Below are positions 19,982 through 28,529 of a stretch of 64,000 nucleotides of DNA, in pieces. The translations under genes and the position numbers were made by a program. Every line of letters begins with the position of its first letter. Position 1 is the stretch's first letter. The DNA is from Lentzea terrae (GTDB lineage Bacteria > Actinomycetota > Actinomycetes > Mycobacteriales > Pseudonocardiaceae). The stretch spans positions 434,001-498,000 of the forward strand of contig NZ_QFWW01000030.1 in NCBI RefSeq assembly GCF_003265345.1, read 5' to 3'. Below the pieces are notes generated by a model, which searched no databases, was not told where the DNA came from, and saw nothing but the letters and a program-made list of their open reading frames with translations.

Positions 19982-22900
19982 TCAGCTCGCGATCTTGTAG
20001 GCGCGGATGATGGTCACCTCGCCCGTGTTGCCGGCGGCGTCGGTCGTCTTCGCCCGCAGTGACGCGGACTTCGCGCCGTTCGGGTGCTTCACGATCGCCT
20101 TGTCGCCGGCCACCTGGACCTGCTTCCAGGTCGCGCCGTCGTCGAAGGAGACCTCGACGGTGACGCGCTTGACCTTCGGCGTGTTCTGCTGCTGCTCGAC
20201 CTTCAGCGGGACGATCAGGACGCGGCCGTGGGCGGTGTCGTTGTCGTCCAGCCTGGGCAGGAAGCGGACCACCGTGAGCGGCAGGTGGGTCACCTCGGTG
20301 GTGTGCTTGGCCTTGAAGGTCCAGGTGCCGCTGACCTTCGTGGACACCTCGGCGGTGCGGCTGTGCTCGATCTCCGTCCGGTACGAGCCTTCTGCTGCCG
20401 GCACGTCGAAGATCGCGCCCGGCTGGGGCTGCTCGCCGAGCTTGGTGCCGTTGTGGAACAGCGTGGTCTTCGCGGTTCCGGTGCCGACCCGGCCTTCGCC
20501 GCCGTTGCTGTCGGTGAAGAGCGGGACCCGGACGGCGATCTGGTCTTCGAGCCGCGCGAGGCCGAAGCTCGGAGCCGCCGGAACGGACGGGCCGAGGACT
20601 GCCTTGCCGAACGTCTGCGTGTACTTCTTGCCTGCCTTGTAGGAGCCGGCCGGCGTTTCGGCCGAGTACTCGCGGGCGTTGTCCGGGGCGGTGCGTTCGT
20701 AGATCCAGCTCCACTTGCCGCCCGTGGTGTTGACCAGGTCGACGGCGCGGCCGTTGTCGGGCACCGGTGTGAACCAGGCGAAGCCGCCGCTGCCGTCGGT
20801 CGGGTGCGGCATGGCCGCGACGCTGTGGCGGTAGCCCTCGCCTGCCGGGCGGAAGGTGCTCGTCATCTCGGCGAGCTCGGTCGCCTTGGCGGTGCGCTCG
20901 AAGCCTGTGGGCATGCCGCGCTCGGTCCACATCAGGCGGTAGCTCACCGGCGTCTTCTCGTCGCGCGGGGTGCCTTGGGACTGCTCGGCCAGCGTCGTCG
21001 TGAAGCCCGGCGCGTCCGGGCCGAGCTGGGCCGTGAGGACCTTGCCCGCGAGGCCGTCGAAGAAGGCCCAGCCGCTCCCGTACGGCTGGCCCGCCACCTT
21101 GGTGGAGTACACGACCGTGCCGATGATGCCCTTGGCCGCCGCGTCCGGGGTCTTGAGCGCGACCGGCTTGGCCTTGCGGGCGTCCACCGTGATCGCGGTC
21201 TTGCCGGCCACCTCGAACCTGGGCTGCACCATGAACACGACCTTTCGGTCCGGCGTGAAGACCGGGCTGTCCACGATGTACTCGCCCTTGGGCAGCCGGA
21301 CGTTCTTGGCCTGGGCCGAGTAACCCTTGCCGGTCTTGGTGTTGATGAACACCGTGCCGTGGTCCGCTGTGGGGTTGCCGTCGACACCGAGCACCGAGAC
21401 GCCGACGTCGTAGCTCTCGACCTCGCGGTTGACGCTGATCAGCGTGCGCTGGCCGTTCGACGCGACGAGCGCGCCGCTGTAGGCACCGTCGGCCGCGTTC
21501 ACCTTGGTGTCAGCGGTGATCGTGGCCTTGGCCTCGCCGCCGGCGGGAACGGTGACCTTCGCCGGGGACACGGCGAACAGACCGGCGGGCGAGGGCTTGC
21601 CGTCCGGTCCGGTGACGTCGACGGTGAGGTCGAGCGTGACGGGTTCCTTGCCGGCGTTGCGGTAGGTGACCTCGCGGACGACCTTCTGATCGTCGTCGTG
21701 CGGCCACTGCTGCACGCCGAAGTTGATGTTGGCGGGCTCGGAGATCACCTGCTGCGCCAACATCTTCGGCACGTCCACACGTCCCGTGCCCTGGTCGAAC
21801 GGCTTGAGCGCCGGGTTCGCCTTGGCCGACGCCATGATCGTCGCCTTGAGCCGCGTGCCGGTCCAGTCCGGGTGCTGCTGCTTGAGCAGCGCGACGACAC
21901 CGGCAACGTGCGGGGTCGCCATCGAGGTGCCGGACATCGCGACGTGGCCCTGAGTTCCGGCCTCGGCCGCCACGATGTCGACGCCGGGCGCGGTCACGTC
22001 GGGCTTCACCCCACCGTCCGCGGCCGGGCCACGGCTGGAGAACGGCGCGATGCCGTCGTTGCGGTCCACAGCCCCGACGGTCAGCGCTTCCTCGGCGCTA
22101 CCGGGCGACCCGATGGTCTCCGGGCGCCCGGAGTTGCCCGCCGCGATCACGAACAGCGCGCCGGTCTCGGCGGAGATCCGGTTGACGGCCGCCTCGATCG
22201 GGTCGATCTCCGGGGTGTCACCTCCTCCCAGGCTCATGTTGATGACGTGCGCGCCCTGCTCGGCGGCCCACTGCATGCCGCCGAGGATCGCCGACTCGGT
22301 GCAGCCACCCGGCTGGCAGACCTTGCCGTCGAGGATCTCCGCGTCCGGCGCGACACCGCGGTACCTCTCGCCCTTGCTGGCGATCGTCGACGCGACGTGC
22401 GTGCCGTGGCCGACCTCGTCGGTGTTGTCCGGCGACCCGGTGAAGTTCTTCTCGGCGACCTGCCTGCCCTGCAGATCCGGGTGCTTCTCGTCGACACCCG
22501 TGTCGAGCACGGCGACCTTCACGCCCTTGCCGGTGACGCCCGCCTGCCACGCCTCCGGCGCGCCGATCTGCTTGGTGCTGCGGTCGAGCGTCACCTTGCG
22601 GACGCCGTCGAGCCACACCTTCTCGACCGCCCCGCCGCGCAGCGACTCCCACGCGCTGCCCGACTTCTCGGCCGCGCCCGTCACGAGGTCGGCCACGGTC
22701 TCCTTGGCGTTGAGCGCGTTGATGCCCTGTGCTCGTGCGCCCGCCGCCGGCCGCACGATGACAGGGACGGTGTTGCGGCGCGCGTCGTCGTAGCCGAACT
22801 CCACCAACGACGTCACGTCGAACAGCCGCGGGTCGAGCTTTCCGTTGGCCACCAACTGAACCGCGTCGGCGGGCACGACGTGCTGGTGCCCGTTCTGCGT

Positions 22901-23125
22901 GTAGGTGCGCACGGCCAGTTGCCCTCTGCCGGGACCCGGCACGTACTTCACGATCCGGTTGCCGGCCAGTTCGACCCGGTCACCGGTGATCAGCGTGACG
23001 CTCTGGCCTTGCTCGGTCGGCTTGGGCTGGTCCGCGTGTGCGACTGCTGCAGTTGTGGTGATCAGGCCCGCCGACAGTGCGAGCGCGGTGAACCCCCGAC
23101 GGGCACCTCGCTGTCCTGCTCTCAC
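19982..23125 (-). CDS. secreted S8 subtilisin-like serine protease
   Basis: 1,047 residues from GTG 23125, which has GGAGGT 5-6 nt upstream. An N-terminal signal peptide (FTALALSAGLITTTAAVAHA) and a propeptide region precede the peptidase S8 domain. The catalytic triad is Asp208 (VAVLDTGVDEKHPDL), His240 (GHGTHVAS) and Ser401 (SGTSMATPHVAGV). The oxyanion Asn lies in IAAGNSGRPETIG. Residues after about 470 form several beta-rich modules with no recognised catalytic role. The enzyme is probably a large exported protease. It is monocistronic, with a terminator downstream and a gene-free region upstream. Confidence 0.94.
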   Translation of the reverse strand: MRAGQRGARRGFTALALSAGLITTTAAVAHADQPKPTEQGQSVTLITGDRVELAGNRIVKYVPGPGRGQLAVRTYTQNGHQHVVPADAVQLVANGKLDPRLFDVTSLVEFGYDDARRNTVPVIVRPAAGARAQGINALNAKETVADLVTGAAEKSGSAWESLRGGAVEKVWLDGVRKVTLDRSTKQIGAPEAWQAGVTGKGVKVAVLDTGVDEKHPDLQGRQVAEKNFTGSPDNTDEVGHGTHVASTIASKGERYRGVAPDAEILDGKVCQPGGCTESAILGGMQWAAEQGAHVINMSLGGGDTPEIDPIEAAVNRISAETGALFVIAAGNSGRPETIGSPGSAEEALTVGAVDRNDGIAPFSSRGPAADGGVKPDVTAPGVDIVAAEAGTQGHVAMSGTSMATPHVAGVVALLKQQHPDWTGTRLKATIMASAKANPALKPFDQGTGRVDVPKMLAQQVISEPANINFGVQQWPHDDDQKVVREVTYRNAGKEPVTLDLTVDVTGPDGKPSPAGLFAVSPAKVTVPAGGEAKATITADTKVNAADGAYSGALVASNGQRTLISVNREVESYDVGVSVLGVDGNPTADHGTVFINTKTGKGYSAQAKNVRLPKGEYIVDSPVFTPDRKVVFMVQPRFEVAGKTAITVDARKAKPVALKTPDAAAKGIIGTVVYSTKVAGQPYGSGWAFFDGLAGKVLTAQLGPDAPGFTTTLAEQSQGTPRDEKTPVSYRLMWTERGMPTGFERTAKATELAEMTSTFRPAGEGYRHSVAAMPHPTDGSGGFAWFTPVPDNGRAVDLVNTTGGKWSWIYERTAPDNAREYSAETPAGSYKAGKKYTQTFGKAVLGPSVPAAPSFGLARLEDQIAVRVPLFTDSNGGEGRVGTGTAKTTLFHNGTKLGEQPQPGAIFDVPAAEGSYRTEIEHSRTAEVSTKVSGTWTFKAKHTTEVTHLPLTVVRFLPRLDDNDTAHGRVLIVPLKVEQQQNTPKVKRVTVEVSFDDGATWKQVQVAGDKAIVKHPNGAKSASLRAKTTDAAGNTGEVTIIRAYKIAS

Positions 23126-24049
23126 TGGGTACCTCCAGTGTTCGATGAGGTGTTGCTCGAGTGACCGTAGGGACACTTAGCGTCACCCCACCTCCCTCTG
23201 GAGGCCGGAGGTGTTATCGCAGATGTCATCCCGCAGAGGTACGCGGAGTGGCCGATCGGCTGGTTGACAGGGTTGCGGGGGTGGCGGCCTCCTTTCCGTG
23301 GTGACTGGGCCGGGGTGCGTTCTGTGGGCGGTGGCTCGTGCCTGGTTGGTCAGGGCGGGCGGGGGTTGCGTTGTGCCGGCGGGGGGTGGCGGGTGCGTCG
23401 GCGGGCCGGTGTTGCGTTGGAGGCTTGGACTGGCGAGGGGTCCGGGCGTTGGCTTGCGGACCGGCTGGCGCACATGCGGCGGCGGACGTTGTGCCGGGTA
23501 CGCGGGTGGGGGCGGCGAGGGCGCAGGTGGGCGGGCGACCGACGGGACTTGTTGTGCGAGCCGGGATTGGCCGACGGTTGCCGGTACGCAGGCCGTGGTG
23601 GGGACCGTGGGGTGTTGCGGTCGATCAAGGCTCCTTTCAGTTGGTGGGTGGCGGGTGGACAGGCGGCAGGTGACGGGCAGCAGGTGACGGCCGGTAGGCG
23701 ATGGGTGATGGGCGGTAGGTGGTGTGCGGTCGGGTAGGTGGTGTGCGGTCGGGTAGGTGGTGTGCGGTCGGGTAACTGGCAGGCGCGTTGTATGGCGGGG
23801 CTGCGCGGGCGGGCTAGCAGGAGGGTGGTGAAGTTGGCCCGTGCGCGAGCAGGTCGGCGTTGCGTGCCACGCCAGCGAGGCGTAAGCACGCCAGCGTTGC
23901 CCAGGCGGCGTGCGGTCAGGCCTCTGATGCGCGCTGTGTTGGCGGGTACGAGCGCCAGATGCGTGGGCGGGCTGGCGGGTGTGGGCGTGGCTCGCCGCGG
24001 TGGCGCGCTAGGGGGTCCGCGCACGCCTGGAGCGGTTGGGCAGAGCCGG
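23126..24049. other. 0.9-kb GT-skewed region without recognisable genes
   Basis: Between the subtilase start and the AbiEi-like fragment. The plus strand is strikingly G- and T-rich and C-poor, with runs such as GGGCGGGCGGGGG near 23360 that could form G-quadruplexes. Open frames exist on both strands, but their translations are low-complexity Pro/Arg/His/Thr (minus) or Gly/Arg/Trp (plus), with no domain. A 7-bp inverted repeat (CACCTCC/GGAGGTG, 23189-23213) is weak. Part of the region may be a decayed 3' end of the neighbouring AbiEi-like gene. Confidence 0.5.
23715..23771 (+). repeat. three 19-bp tandem repeats
   Basis: Three consecutive copies of GTAGGTGGTGTGCGGTCGG at 23715-23733, 23734-23752 and 23753-23771, followed by a diverged start of a fourth. 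Looser GT-rich repeats precede it from about 23650. The period is not a multiple of three, which argues against a coding role. Confidence 0.85.
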
Positions 24050-24715
24050 TTAGCCGACTGTGGCTGGGACGCGGGTTGGCGGTAGGGGTTGGGGGATGCG
24101 GCGGCGGTCCAGGACGGCTCGTTCCAGTTGGCGGGCTGGGGATTCGCCCAGGAGTTTGCGGGCCAGGGCCGTGCCTCGCGGTGGGGCCAGAGCCAGTTCT
24201 GTGCGCAGGGCTTGGACGCCTACGAAGTGGCTCACCTCTTCGAGGATGGCTTTGGTGTCCGGGATCGACTTGGTGCGGCGGATTGCGTCGATGGCGGCTC
24301 GTTCCAGCGGGGCTGTGTGGAAGCCGCGGCGGATCGTTGGTTTGGGGAGGCGGTCGGTGTGTTCTACGCGCAGGGCGGCGTAGCCCATGGCTCTGGAGCG
24401 GCGTGGGGCCAGGACGTGGATCGGGCCCAGGAGCGGGATTGCTGACTTCATGCCGTGCAGGCAGAGGGCGTCGAAGGCGGTGAGCATGGCGCCTTCGCCT
24501 GCGTACATCAGGGCCGCGTGGACCAACTGGGTGCGGCTGGGGCCTGCTCGGCTCAGGAGCAGGATGCCGGGTAGCAGGCGTTGCCAGGGGCCGCCTGGGC
24601 GGCAGCGTTGCTCTATCAGGGGCGGGGTCAGTCCTATGTGGAGCAAGGCGGCCAGCGGGGCCACTCGGTGGTCGAAGAGGGTGCCCAGGGCTTCTAGGTC
24701 GATGGGGTGGCGCAT
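24050..24715 (-). CDS. AbiEi-antitoxin-like protein, probably C-terminally truncated
   Basis: 221 residues. The N-terminal half (GGPWQRLLPGILLLSRAGPS, then AALMYAGEGAMLTAFDALCLHG) matches the winged-helix/AbiEi-like family widespread in actinomycetes, which usually runs to about 300 residues with a C-terminal DUF559/Vsr-like nuclease fold. Here the protein stops after RRRIPQPLPPTRVPATVG and that part is missing. No AbiEii toxin gene is adjacent, so a toxin-antitoxin role is unlikely. The gene may be a decaying remnant bordering a gene-free region. Confidence 0.55.
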   Translation of the reverse strand: MRHPIDLEALGTLFDHRVAPLAALLHIGLTPPLIEQRCRPGGPWQRLLPGILLLSRAGPSRTQLVHAALMYAGEGAMLTAFDALCLHGMKSAIPLLGPIHVLAPRRSRAMGYAALRVEHTDRLPKPTIRRGFHTAPLERAAIDAIRRTKSIPDTKAILEEVSHFVGVQALRTELALAPPRGTALARKLLGESPARQLERAVLDRRRIPQPLPPTRVPATVG

Positions 24716-24766
24716 GGGTTCATGGTGCGCCGGAGGGCACTCGTTGGAGTCGGGTCAAGTGGAAGT

Positions 24767-24793
24767 TGTGGATAAGTTCGGGGTTGTGGACAA
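24767..24793. promoter_or_regulatory. pair of DnaA boxes
   Basis: TGTGGATAA (24767-24775) and TGTGGACAA (24785-24793) are the reverse complements of TTATCCACA and TTGTCCACA, both perfect DnaA-box 9-mers. They have the same orientation and start 18 bp apart, in the gap between the AbiEi-like gene and the dinB stop. No dnaA, dnaN or parB gene is near, so this is not an obvious oriC. Confidence 0.55.
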
Positions 24794-24800
24794 GTCGCGA

Positions 24801-26075
24801 TCACTCGGGCTTGGGTTCGGGCTCGGCTGTCCTTTCTGGACTGTTGCCGAGGAGTGAGGCTGGGCGGACCGCTAGCGAGCCGAAGCGGGAACGGGCCTGG
24901 TCAGCGGCTTGTTCGGCTTCGCGCCAGCCGCGTTCTGGGGCGTCGAAGATCAGTTGCTGGGCGGAGTCGGCGTTGTCAAGTCCCTCTATTCGGACGCCGA
25001 TCAGACGGACTGCGCCGGGCGGGACCTGGGTGTCGAGGAGCTCGACCGCGGTGCGGTAGACCTCTTGGGTCACGTCGGTTGCCACGGGCAGCGTGCGCGA
25101 GCGGGTGATCGTGGTGAAGTCGGCGAAGCGGACCTTGATGGAGACTGTTCGGCCGCACAAACCCTTGGCGCGCAAGGAACCTGCCGAACGCTCGGACAGG
25201 CGCAACAGCTCCCGGCGCAGCACGGCACGATCCAGGTGGTCGACCTCGAAGGTTTCCTCGGCGCCGATCGACTTCTCTCGAGCAGAAACGACGACATCGC
25301 GCTCGTCCACACCGGAAGCCAGAGCGAACAGGTGCTCCGCCATCGCGACGCCGATCATGCGGCGCAGGCGGGGCAACGGGGTCGCGGCGACGTCGGCGAC
25401 GGTTTCCAGACCCTTTTCCTCAAGGCGCGCAGCGGTTTTCGCACCGACGCCCCACAGCGAGGACACCGGAAGAGGGTGCAGGAACTCCAGCGCAGCATCA
25501 GCGGGAACGACCATCATGCCGTCGGGCTTGCACATGCCGGACGCGAGCTTGGCGAGGAACTTCGTCGACGCCACGCCGACCGAACAAGTGACGCCGAAGG
25601 AGTCGAACACGCGCGCACGAATCAGCTCCCCCACGCCACCCGAGGTCAGGCCGAGCCGGCGCAGAGCACCACCAACGTCCAGAAAGGCCTCGTCCAGCGA
25701 CAGGGGTTCGACGAGCGGTGTGATGTCGCGGAAGATCGCCATGACCCCGCGCGAGACCTCCTGGTAGAGGTCGAACTGCGGCGGCAGGTACACGGCATGA
25801 GGGGCCAACCTACGAGCATGCGCGGTGGGCATCGCGGAACGCACGCCGAACGTGCGAGCCAGGTAATTGGCGGAGCACACGACGCCACGGCCGCCGATGC
25901 CGCCGACCACCACGGGCACCGACGCCAGCTCCGGGCGTTCGCGGATCTCCACCGACGCGTAGAAGGCGTCCATGTCGACGTGCAGCATCCGGCAGCCCGT
26001 GTCGTCGGGCCAGACGCCGTCACGGGCACGGAACCGGTCGCGCAGGCCGCGTGGCAGGTTCGCACTGCGACCCAT
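24801..26075 (-). CDS. dinB: DNA polymerase IV (Y-family translesion polymerase)
   Basis: 424 residues. The palm is marked by LHVDMDAFYASVE (catalytic Asp) and LSLDEAFLDV (catalytic Asp-Glu), with the steric-gate and finger region between them. VTCSVGVASTKFLAKLAS, the helix-hairpin-helix and little-finger domains follow. AQQLIFDA near residue 380 could serve as a beta-clamp-binding peptide. ATG 26075 has GAGGGGG 5 nt upstream; GTG 26081 is less likely. A perfect SOS box sits immediately upstream, so expression should follow DNA damage. Confidence 0.95.
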   Translation of the reverse strand: MGRSANLPRGLRDRFRARDGVWPDDTGCRMLHVDMDAFYASVEIRERPELASVPVVVGGIGGRGVVCSANYLARTFGVRSAMPTAHARRLAPHAVYLPPQFDLYQEVSRGVMAIFRDITPLVEPLSLDEAFLDVGGALRRLGLTSGGVGELIRARVFDSFGVTCSVGVASTKFLAKLASGMCKPDGMMVVPADAALEFLHPLPVSSLWGVGAKTAARLEEKGLETVADVAATPLPRLRRMIGVAMAEHLFALASGVDERDVVVSAREKSIGAEETFEVDHLDRAVLRRELLRLSERSAGSLRAKGLCGRTVSIKVRFADFTTITRSRTLPVATDVTQEVYRTAVELLDTQVPPGAVRLIGVRIEGLDNADSAQQLIFDAPERGWREAEQAADQARSRFGSLAVRPASLLGNSPERTAEPEPKPE

Positions 26076-26085
26076 GAACACCCCC

Positions 26086-26101
26086 TCGAACGTCAGTTCG
26101 A
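26086..26101. promoter_or_regulatory. LexA (SOS) box of dinB
   Basis: TCGAACGTCAGTTCGA is a perfect match to the actinobacterial SOS box TCGAAC-N4-GTTCGA. It starts 11 nt upstream of the dinB ATG and overlaps the Shine-Dalgarno region, so bound LexA would block transcription start. Confidence 0.85.
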
Positions 26102-26108
26102 GAGAATC

Positions 26109-27206
26109 CTACAGTTTGTACACGCGCGCCGCGTTCTCCGACGCGATGAGTCGCGCGATCCGGTGCGCGTCCTCCTCGAGAAACGCGTCACGCCGCAGAC
26201 CATCGGACAGGAAGTCGGACAACGCGCGCCGGAACAGCAACGCGCCGAGGTAGTACAACTCGGGCAGACCGAACGCGTCGGACGAGAACAAGAACTTCCC
26301 GTACGGCACGATCTCCAGCGCCTCGGCGAAGACCCGCGACGCCTGATGCCCCAGCCCGTGCGTCGCCAGCCCGAGATCGCAGAACACGTGCGGGAACACC
26401 TGCGCGAGATACCCGGCCTGCCGGTGGAACGGGTAGTTGTGCAACAGCAGCACAGGCACCCCAAGAGACACAGTCGCGCGCAAGAACGGCGTCAGCAACG
26501 ACGGATCGCATCGGTGCAGATCGATGTCCGAGTCGCCGTAGCCCACGTGGAACTGCAACGGCAGCCCGGCGTCCAACGCCTCCCACGCCAGCCACGCGAT
26601 CACGACCGGATCGGCCAACCGCCCACCTGACCACGCCCCCACCGCGGCCAGCACATCCGAATCAGCAGGCCGAGCACCAGGCAACGCAAGCCCAACCCGG
26701 TACGCCGCAACGGACTTCGCCCCCACGGCCCCACCAGAAGCCAGAGCAGAACGAACGGCGTCCAAAAACTCCGAAGCAGAAACCGACGGCCGCACCGTCT
26801 CAGCCAGGTGCTCCAACCGCACCACGGAGTGCGAAACCGCCCCCGCCAGCGACGCCAACTCGGAACCGGACAGCAACCGGTCCGGCTGGAACCCGCCGTC
26901 CACCAGAAAGGTGTGGATCCCGGACGCCATGAGGAACGTCCGCGACACCTCGGTGATGTGCAGCGAGTTCCTCCGTTCGAGGTACGCCTCAGCCGACGCG
27001 TGCCGGGGCAGGTCGAGCAGCGGAGCACACCACCGACGCACCGCGAACCCCAGCGCCGAGTCGAAGAGCGATCCACCCGGCACAGCGACCGAGTCAGCCT
27101 CCAACAGCAGCGACTCGAACTCCGATCGAGTGCTGTCCACGCGCAGCACGCCGTGGCAGTGGTGATCTATCAGCCCGAGTTCGGCGACGAACGGCAAGAT
27201 GCCCAT
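26109..27206 (-). CDS. amidohydrolase family protein, FluG N-domain-like
   Basis: 365 residues. It starts with LGLIDHHCHG (metal-binding HxH of the amidohydrolase TIM barrel). Further motifs are LPLQFHVGYGD (His), VPVLLLHNYPFHRQAGYLA (His) and FLFSSDAFGLPELYYLGA (catalytic Asp). This resembles the amidohydrolase half of fungal FluG and of bacterial proteins that occur with glutamine-synthetase-like enzymes. The divergent neighbour, 12 bp away, is exactly such a gene, which suggests hydrolysis of a gamma-glutamyl or related amide made or handled by the partner. Two-component logic is inferred. Confidence 0.8.
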   Translation of the reverse strand: MGILPFVAELGLIDHHCHGVLRVDSTRSEFESLLLEADSVAVPGGSLFDSALGFAVRRWCAPLLDLPRHASAEAYLERRNSLHITEVSRTFLMASGIHTFLVDGGFQPDRLLSGSELASLAGAVSHSVVRLEHLAETVRPSVSASEFLDAVRSALASGGAVGAKSVAAYRVGLALPGARPADSDVLAAVGAWSGGRLADPVVIAWLAWEALDAGLPLQFHVGYGDSDIDLHRCDPSLLTPFLRATVSLGVPVLLLHNYPFHRQAGYLAQVFPHVFCDLGLATHGLGHQASRVFAEALEIVPYGKFLFSSDAFGLPELYYLGALLFRRALSDFLSDGLRRDAFLEEDAHRIARLIASENAARVYKL

Positions 27207-27211
27207 AACCT
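27206..27211 (+). promoter_or_regulatory. -10 element for leaderless GS-like gene
   Basis: TAACCT (TANNNT) ends 7 nt before the GTG at 27219. Its first base is the first base of the divergent amidohydrolase ATG, so the two start regions interlock in 12 bp. Confidence 0.45.
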
Positions 27212-27218
27212 TAGGATC

Positions 27219-28529
27219 GTGGACTCTGCGGAACGGGACCAGCGGTTCGACCGCGCGACGGAACTCTTCGACGGGCTGAACGCCAGGGGCGTGCGCGTCG
27301 TGGCGCTCACCTGGGTCGACAACAGCGGCATCACACGCACCAAGTCCGTGCCTCTGCGCAGACTGGCCCACGCGGCGGCACACGGCGTGGGCGCCTCACC
27401 GGTGTTCGACGTGTTCCTGTTCGACGACTGGATCATCCAGGGCCGGTTCGCCGGCGGCCCGGTCGGCGACCTGCGCCTGCACCCGGACCTCGACCGCCTC
27501 ACCGTGCTCGCGGGTCAGCCGGGCTGGGCCTGGGCACCCGCCGACCGCCACTTCCAGAGCGGCGTCGCGTACCCGATGGACCAGCGCCTCCAGGCCCGCA
27601 AAGCCGAACAGAAGCTCGAAGAGCAAGGCCTCTCCGCCAAGGCCGGCTTCGAGATCGAGTGGTGCGTCGGCAAGCCCGACACCGACGACTACGTCCCCGC
27701 CACGAGCGGCTCCGCCTATGGCCACGCACGGCAGGTGGAGCTGTCCGACTACTGCGTGGACCTCCTCAACGCGTTGGACCAGCAGGACGTCGAGGTCCTC
27801 CAGTTCCACCCCGAGTACGCCGCCGGCCAGTTCGAGGTCTCCACAGCGCCCGAGGACCCCACAGCAGCCGCGGACACCGCGGTACTGGTCAAAGAAACCA
27901 TCCGCGCCATCACGATCCGCCACGGCATGCGCCCGTCGTTCTCCCCCAAGGTGATCAACGGCGGCGTCGGCAACGGCGGTCACCTGCACATCAGCCTGTG
28001 GCGCGACGGCACGAACCTCTTCGAGGACTTCCACGACGAGGCCAGGCAGTTCAGCGCGGGCATCCTCAACCACATCCGCGCGTTGTGCGCCATCGGCTGT
28101 CCCTCTCTCGCGAGCTACCTCAGGCTCGTGCCGCACACGTGGTCAGCACCGTTCGTGGCGTGGGGCGAGGAGAACCGCGAGACGGCACTCAGGCTCATCC
28201 GGGACAACCTCGAGATCAAGTGCTTCGACCTGACCGCGAACCCGTACCTCGTCGTCGCGGGCGTCATCGCGGCCGGTCTCGACGGCATCGCCACGCAGGC
28301 CACCCTCCCCGAGGGCCTCAACGTCGACCCGGCGCTGCTGGACGGCGCCCAGCGGCTGCCCACGTCGCTGAGGGAAGCGGTCGAGGAGTTCGAGAAGGAC
28401 GCCGTCCTCACCGAGGCGTTCGGCAAGGAGCTGGCGGGCACGATCGCCGACGTGCGGCGCGGGGAGATGGAGCGCTACAAGGACGCGAGTCCGCAAGGAA
28501 TCGCCAACGTCACTCGCTGGCGTCACTGA
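27219..28529 (+). CDS. glutamine-synthetase-like ligase (GlnA-type, FluG C-domain-like)
   Basis: 436 residues of type I GS fold. It has an N-terminal beta-grasp domain (VRVVALTWVDNSGITRTKSV) and a catalytic domain with GFEIEWCVG, QFEVSTAPEDP (metal-binding Glu), NGGVGNGGHLHISLW (ATP/metal site, His) and NRETALRLI (Arg region). Such GlnA paralogues in actinomycetes often gamma-glutamylate polyamines, ethanolamine or other amines rather than ammonia. No adenylylation-site Tyr loop was recognised. It is divergent from a FluG-like amidohydrolase and its last 20 nt overlap the convergent sigma factor gene. Confidence 0.85.
   Translation: MDSAERDQRFDRATELFDGLNARGVRVVALTWVDNSGITRTKSVPLRRLAHAAAHGVGASPVFDVFLFDDWIIQGRFAGGPVGDLRLHPDLDRLTVLAGQPGWAWAPADRHFQSGVAYPMDQRLQARKAEQKLEEQGLSAKAGFEIEWCVGKPDTDDYVPATSGSAYGHARQVELSDYCVDLLNALDQQDVEVLQFHPEYAAGQFEVSTAPEDPTAAADTAVLVKETIRAITIRHGMRPSFSPKVINGGVGNGGHLHISLWRDGTNLFEDFHDEARQFSAGILNHIRALCAIGCPSLASYLRLVPHTWSAPFVAWGEENRETALRLIRDNLEIKCFDLTANPYLVVAGVIAAGLDGIATQATLPEGLNVDPALLDGAQRLPTSLREAVEEFEKDAVLTEAFGKELAGTIADVRRGEMERYKDASPQGIANVTRWRH

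Noticed and set aside
23350..24024. 224-codon minus-strand frame rich in Pro, Thr and His
   Set aside because: Low-complexity product of the GT-skewed region, includes the 19-bp non-triplet repeats, no homologous family recognised.
24050..24715. functional AbiE toxin-antitoxin system
   Set aside because: Only a truncated AbiEi-like protein is present; no AbiEii nucleotidyltransferase gene follows.
24767..24793. replication origin at the DnaA boxes
   Set aside because: Only two boxes, no AT-rich unwinding region, and no dnaA, dnaN or parAB neighbours.
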